Positions 63,053 to 64,000 of a DNA stretch of 64,000 nucleotides are shown here, in pieces. The position numbers and the translations under genes were made by a program. Origin of the DNA: Cherax quadricarinatus (Eukaryota; Arthropoda; Malacostraca; Decapoda; Parastacidae); assembly GCF_038502225.1 (NCBI RefSeq), contig NC_091357.1:6562760-6626759 (forward strand), given 5' to 3'. The notes beneath the pieces are model-generated. The model was given only the letters and a program-made list of their open reading frames with translations. It searched no databases and had not been told where the DNA came from. Every line of letters starts with the position of its first letter. Position 1 is the first letter of the stretch.

Positions 63053-63520
63053 AAAAACTCTCGGAACTCATCAAAGGTATAACAAAACTAATGCCAGAGT
63101 TCATTAACTCTCTGGGACACTAACATAATTCCTGGGTTAACTCTGGAACACTATGAGTTAATTAACACTGGAACAGTAACATAATGCCAAGAGTTAATCA
63201 ACTCTCTAGAACCCTAACATAATACCACGGAGATTTAATTCTGGAACAAGAAATTAATACCACATAGTAAAGTTAATTCCTTGGAACACAAACATCACAG
63301 GAGAACCATCGACAGGAAATTAACCTTTGGAAAGAAACTTAACCAGCTGGAACATGAAAGTAACACGTTGGGGCAGTAATTAACAAGCTGGAACATGAAA
63401 TTAGCATGTTTGAGCAGTAACTATCTGTAATATGAAAGTAACATGTTGAAGCAGTAATTATCTGGAACATGAAAGTAGCATGGTGGAACAGTAATTAAGT
63501 CACTGGAAGGCTGCCTTCAT
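63053..63520. repeat. Degenerate minisatellite (GGAACATGAAAGTAACATG)
   Basis: Two zones: ACTCTGGAACACTAACATAA-type units at 63060-63290 and GGAACATGAAAGTA(A/G)CATG-type units at 63350-63500. Periods are irregular (about 35-60 bp). Confidence 0.65.
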
Positions 63521-63555
63521 ACTCTGGATGGATAATCAGCCCACTGAAACAAGAT

Positions 63556-64000
63556 ACAGTGGAACCTCGGTACTCAAACCTAATTCGTTCCAGAAGGCTG
63601 TTCGAGTGCTGATCTGTTCGAGTACCGAACGAATTTTTCCCATAAGAAATAATGTAAATTTGATTAATCCATTTCAGACCCCAAAAATTACACTTACAGC
63701 AACTTTGCGGTGTATTTTCGTACGGTATTTATGATTGTATTCTCATTTTCTTGGTCGCATTTGATAGAATGAAAGATATATTACGGAAATAAGAGATGAT
63801 TTTGAATAGTTTACAGATTAAAAGTACCTTGAAATTATGCTCAAAGTAGCGGAAATGTTCGATTTTTGATGTTCAAGAGTAAACAAATCATGTCACATGT
63901 TCAATACACGTCAATTGGTGGGTCTAAATATGCTTTCACAAATGCGCTGATATTATTTTTACCATGTTTTCAATAATGCAGCAATCTGCATAACAGTAAA
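63556..64000 (+). mobile_element. pogo/Tigger-like MITE, left end, continues past window
   Basis: After a TA, CAGTGGAACCTCGGTACTCA begins a terminal region with sub-terminal inverted words (CGGTACTC...GTTCGAGTACCG, AATTCGTTCC...GAACGAATTTTT). The CAGTGG(A/T)ACCTCGG start is typical of pogo/Tigger-type inverted termini as I remember them. The right end is not in the window, so class and length are unproven. Confidence 0.5.

Overview
This is non-genic, repeat-dominated DNA from an animal nuclear genome. I see no complete host gene, no rRNA and no credible functional tRNA gene. The transposable elements fit a decapod crustacean, most plausibly a crayfish: Penelope-like, CR1-like, jockey-like and a (TAA)n-tailed LINE reverse transcriptase, tRNA-headed SINEs with a shared central domain, and AT-flanked MITEs. 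That taxonomic call rests on remembered family resemblance, not on a search.

Layout. 1-2.5 kb: CA microsatellite, then minisatellites of about 24, 30, 33 and 50 bp. 2.6-7.2 kb: a mosaic of a MITE, hairpins, LINE 3' ends, a CR1/LINE chimera and a SINE. 7.2-12.5 kb: arrays of 29, 23/25, 35 and 36 bp (the last G-rich). 12.5-23.1 kb: one very large 29-bp satellite. 23.1-25.3 kb: hairpin elements and a MITE carrying a nested insertion. 25.3-27.7 kb: a 33-bp array. 27.8-31.2 kb: dispersed repeats. 31.3-32.95 kb: a 65-bp array. 33-41.6 kb: LINE, SINE, Penelope and CR1 remnants, including a head-to-head pair of Penelope endonuclease copies. 42.3-46.2 kb: a 43-bp array split by a TIR transposon. 46.2-51.8 kb: palindromic SINE, Penelope-type hairpins, two reverse-transcriptase pseudogenes. 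52.2-57.3 kb: arrays of 13, 33, 85 bp, GTA-rich and 20 bp. 57.3-64 kb: SINE and CR1 scraps, a 30-bp array, a long decayed LINE and a pogo-like MITE end. The tandem arrays add up to roughly 27 kb, over 40% of the window.

Most long open frames are artefacts of arrays whose unit lacks stop codons. The frames that encode recognisable protein are reverse transcriptase or GIY-YIG endonuclease, and all are truncated, frameshifted or stopped, so no element here looks autonomous.

The most interesting signal is recurrent palindrome formation. Dispersed repeats of several families occur as nearly perfect inverted pairs with short spacers. One palindromic unit is bounded by a perfect 14-bp target-site duplication, so it moved as a palindrome. 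Several of these units carry a hammerhead-ribozyme-like core (CTGANGA, a stem, then GAAA), and one such core lies directly downstream of a Penelope endonuclease frame. I propose that they are Penelope-type terminal regions, mobilised in fold-back form.
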